Source: an uncultured Fidelibacterota bacterium (GTDB lineage: Bacteria > Fidelibacterota > Marinisomatia > Marinisomatales > TCS55). From it: 64,000 bases of DNA. The notes under the pieces are model-generated. The model made no database searches. It saw only the letters and a list, made by a program, of their open reading frames with translations, and was not told the DNA's origin. Below, in pieces: positions 63,852-64,000 of this stretch. Within the stretch, counting starts at the first letter, position 1, and every line of letters starts with the position of its first letter. A program made the translations under genes and the position numbers. The DNA lies in contig CACMQQ010000003.1 in the NCBI GenBank assembly GCA_902615915.1, positions 124,001 to 188,000 of the forward strand, given 5' to 3'.

Positions 63852-64000
63852 TGATTTCTCCTTTGACTTAAAAAAGCCTTACAAAAAGTTCCAAAAAGAA
63901 CCAGTAATCCTCCAATTATAGACCATCTACCAACTGGTTCATTTAAAAATATATACACCCAAAATGGGTTTAAAATAGGTTCTATCATGCATAATAAAAT
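63848..64000 (-). CDS. EamA/DMT family transporter, C-terminal end (partial)
   Basis: The last 50 residues of a gene that enters from beyond the window end. The frame reads MIEPILNPFWVYIFLNEPVG and then GGLLVLFGT, the final helix pair of the drug/metabolite transporter (EamA) repeat, where the I-E-P and N-E-P turns are characteristic. It ends KAFLSQRRNQ. The TGA overlaps the cold-shock gene start, so they are likely co-transcribed. Confidence 0.85.
   Translation of the reverse strand: MLLCMIEPILNPFWVYIFLNEPVGRWSIIGGLLVLFGTFCKAFLSQRRNQ

Overview
The window is AT-rich, tightly packed bacterial chromosome with no mobile element, CRISPR array or rRNA. Several features suggest a marine, aerobic, didermal bacterium of the FCB group, most likely a Candidatus Marinimicrobia (SAR406)-type organism. 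These are a C-terminal sorting domain with a PNPFNP motif, Omp85 and lipoprotein genes, a Bacteroidota-like ATP synthase c subunit, bactofilin, and DUF5916, DUF1800 and DUF1501 proteins. That placement is inference from gene content; no marker gene could be searched.

Layout. 1-7 kb (minus strand): a DUF5916 protein truncated by the window edge, translationally coupled to pterin dehydratase, then a MATE exporter, an SLC13 permease and a GAF/HD-GYP phosphodiesterase. 7-21 kb (minus): one respiratory locus of about 16 genes running from a HEAT-repeat membrane protein through Rieske, split cytochrome b, an octaheme cytochrome c, a cupredoxin-like protein, the A-type cytochrome oxidase (I, III, IV, two tiny proteins, II) to heme A synthesis (ctaA, ctaB), SCO1 and DUF420. 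It starts just after a tRNA-Leu. 21-29 kb (minus): trans-sulfuration enzyme, secA, nusB, ilvE, acyl-CoA dehydrogenase and phoH. 29-30 kb (plus): a TAtT-family lipoprotein. 30-42 kb (minus): aspS, the whole F1Fo ATP synthase operon, an AtpI/AtpZ-like frame without a normal start codon, bactofilin, M23 peptidase, parB, parA and a membrane protein. 42-47 kb (plus): tdh-kbl (threonine to glycine) and secD-secF. 47-54 kb: an ABC-2 exporter, DUF502, a degenerate PlsY homologue, an Omp85/lipoprotein pair, YceI with a b561-like membrane protein, and a 75-residue tandem-repeat microprotein. 54-64 kb: tRNA-Arg, a zinc-finger membrane protein, a large Asp-box beta-propeller protein, a metallo-beta-lactamase-fold enzyme, small exported proteins, an esterase, the DUF1800-DUF1501 pair, a cold-shock protein and the C-terminus of an EamA transporter.

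How the genes work together. The respiratory locus appears to encode a complete quinol-to-oxygen path: a b6-type cytochrome b with the cysteine that carries heme ci in b6f, a Rieske protein, no cytochrome c1, an eight-heme membrane-anchored wire, a blue-copper-like protein, and an oxidase whose subunit I lacks the canonical K-channel lysine. Subunit II and the octaheme protein end in nearly the same acidic/tryptophan tail. The ATP synthase operon downstream uses the resulting gradient. This locus and the 75-residue repeat protein are the best candidates here for undescribed biology.

No stretch over 300 bases lacks a gene. Genes too short or too incomplete for a simple ORF scan were found at 1-1786, 11097-11276, 38487-38723 and 63848-64000.
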